Shown here in pieces: positions 63,361 to 64,000 of a DNA stretch of 64,000 bases. This DNA is from Streptomyces brevispora (GTDB lineage: Bacteria > Actinomycetota > Actinomycetes > Streptomycetales > Streptomycetaceae). Location: NCBI RefSeq assembly GCF_007829885.1, contig NZ_VIWW01000001.1, positions 3,348,001 through 3,412,000 of the forward strand, read 5' to 3'. The notes beneath the pieces were generated by a model. It saw nothing but the letters and a program-made list of their open reading frames with translations. It was not told the origin of the DNA and searched no databases. The translations under genes were made by a program, and so were the position numbers. Positions within the stretch are counted from its first letter, which is position 1. Every line of letters begins with the position of its first letter.

Positions 63361-63879
63361 CTAGCGGCCGTCCTCGGCGTGCTGCACCGCTTCGGCTATC
63401 TCCCGCACCCGGTCGAGCGTGATCCCGTTCCGCTGCTCCACGGCCAGCGGATGGTCGGTGGGCTCCAGTTCGATGAGCGGGCGCCGGCCGATCGGGCGGG
63501 TGTGCGCGTTGGTCTTGAGGTTGGTCGTACGGGGGGAGTAGAGCCCCAACTCGGTGGTCAGCCAGCCGAAGTACGGCTTCTCGGACTCCCGGCCCGGGGT
63601 CTCCCACACATCGAGGGCGCGGCCGAAGTTCTCCCGGCTCAACGACACCCAGACGCCCCAGGAGAACGGTTCCTTGCTGCCCGCCACGGGTATCTCGATC
63701 AGGCCCTTGATGAAGTAGTGCTCGTGTCTGACGATGCACTGGTCCGTCGAGAGCATGCTGTCGGGGTCGCTCTCCAGGCTCGCGTCCCAGACATCGGGTG
63801 CCATGGTCGAGTACCCCATCGGGAGTTCCGTGTGGTGTCCGCCGCAGCGGGAGCAGGTGTAGCCGGGGTCGGGTGCCAT
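63361..63879 (-). CDS. DUF2199 protein
   Basis: The 172-residue protein opens with a zinc-ribbon-like YTCSRCGGHH and continues with STDQCIVRHEHYFIKGLIEI and WGVWVSLSRENFGRALD, the DUF2199 pattern. Function unknown. The ATG at 63879 lies seven bases after TAGGAT, a leaderless arrangement. Confidence 0.9.
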   Translation of the reverse strand: MAPDPGYTCSRCGGHHTELPMGYSTMAPDVWDASLESDPDSMLSTDQCIVRHEHYFIKGLIEIPVAGSKEPFSWGVWVSLSRENFGRALDVWETPGRESEKPYFGWLTTELGLYSPRTTNLKTNAHTRPIGRRPLIELEPTDHPLAVEQRNGITLDRVREIAEAVQHAEDGR

Positions 63880-63886
63880 GGGCGGG

Positions 63887-63892
63887 ATCCTA
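63887..63892 (-). promoter_or_regulatory. -10 element of the DUF2199 gene
   Basis: TAGGAT on the minus strand, seven bases before the ATG at 63879. Confidence 0.45.
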
Positions 63893-63928
63893 GAGCCTCC
63901 CCGCCGCGCGCAGGTGCGGCATGGGTCG

Positions 63929-64000
63929 TCAGGGGTGGCCGCGAAGGCCGTCGGCGATGACATCAAGGGCCGTCGGCGGTGACCCGCGGGCCGGTGGTGG
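63929..64000 (-). CDS. Possible 3' end of a gene entering from the right
   Basis: The minus strand is open from the window edge to a TGA at 63929 and reads ARGSPPTALDVIADGLRGHP at its end. The last dozen residues look protein-like, but 24 codons are too few to be sure. Confidence 0.25.
   Translation of the reverse strand, partial: PPPARGSPPTALDVIADGLRGHP

Overview
The window is a high-G+C actinobacterial chromosome segment, almost certainly Streptomyces. Most genes have C/G in third codon positions, many starts are GTG, several genes look leaderless, and the gene order (DUF47-pit, pstBACS, nudix, CHAD, ppk, mshD, mprAB-like pair, HtrA-like protease, LacI, glnR, cysA-DUF1416, nur, ygfZ, dtd, rsiG) is the conserved Streptomyces core order as I remember it. 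I found no tRNA, rRNA or CRISPR array.

Region 1 (1-7.86 kb) is an insertion-sequence scrapyard. An IS5-type element cuts off a kinase-like gene at the left edge. Three IPT/TIG beta-sandwich genes and a secreted Ig-like protein follow. An IS630-type element (4544-6131) carries an Imm53 immunity gene between its inverted repeat and its transposase. An IS1380 transposase lacks its 5' half.

Region 2 (8.0-16.4 kb) opens with a three-gene operon: an ESX/WXG-like helical protein, a large protein ending in a DUF1023 alpha/beta hydrolase domain, and a lipoprotein. The base composition drops abruptly where the hydrolase domain begins and stays low through the lipoprotein. Cell-envelope genes follow: an SLT-NlpC/P60 wall hydrolase, a PAP2 phosphatase, a Tat-exported berberine-bridge-type oxidase and a lipoprotein.

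Region 3 (16.4-34.3 kb) is a phosphate-centred block: a CsoR-type repressor with its palindrome, DUF47-pit, convergent pstSCAB preceded by four 11-bp PHO-box units, nudix, CHAD, polyphosphate kinase, a GntR-controlled ABC transporter, mycothiol synthase, a secreted 5'-nucleotidase and a PI-PLC-like enzyme. A 159-bp MITE lies upstream of ppk.

Region 4 (34.3-42.06 kb) is accessory: an HTH protein, a HATPase anti-sigma-like protein, an XRE/DUF5753-DUF397 pair, an antitoxin remnant broken by a second IS5 copy, and a lower-G+C group of two lipoproteins and a membrane protein between IS relics.

Region 5 (42.07-64 kb) is core again: a two-component pair with an HtrA-like protease, LacI, GlnR, a hydrolase, a MoaD/ThiS protein, a Cys-containing leader peptide ahead of a sulfurtransferase and DUF1416, DsrE, nitrobindin-like protein, Nur, YgfZ, Dtd, RsiG with both c-di-GMP signatures, asparaginase, an Eis-like acetyltransferase, the collapsed remains of a drrAB/tetR locus, a TetR regulator and DUF2199.
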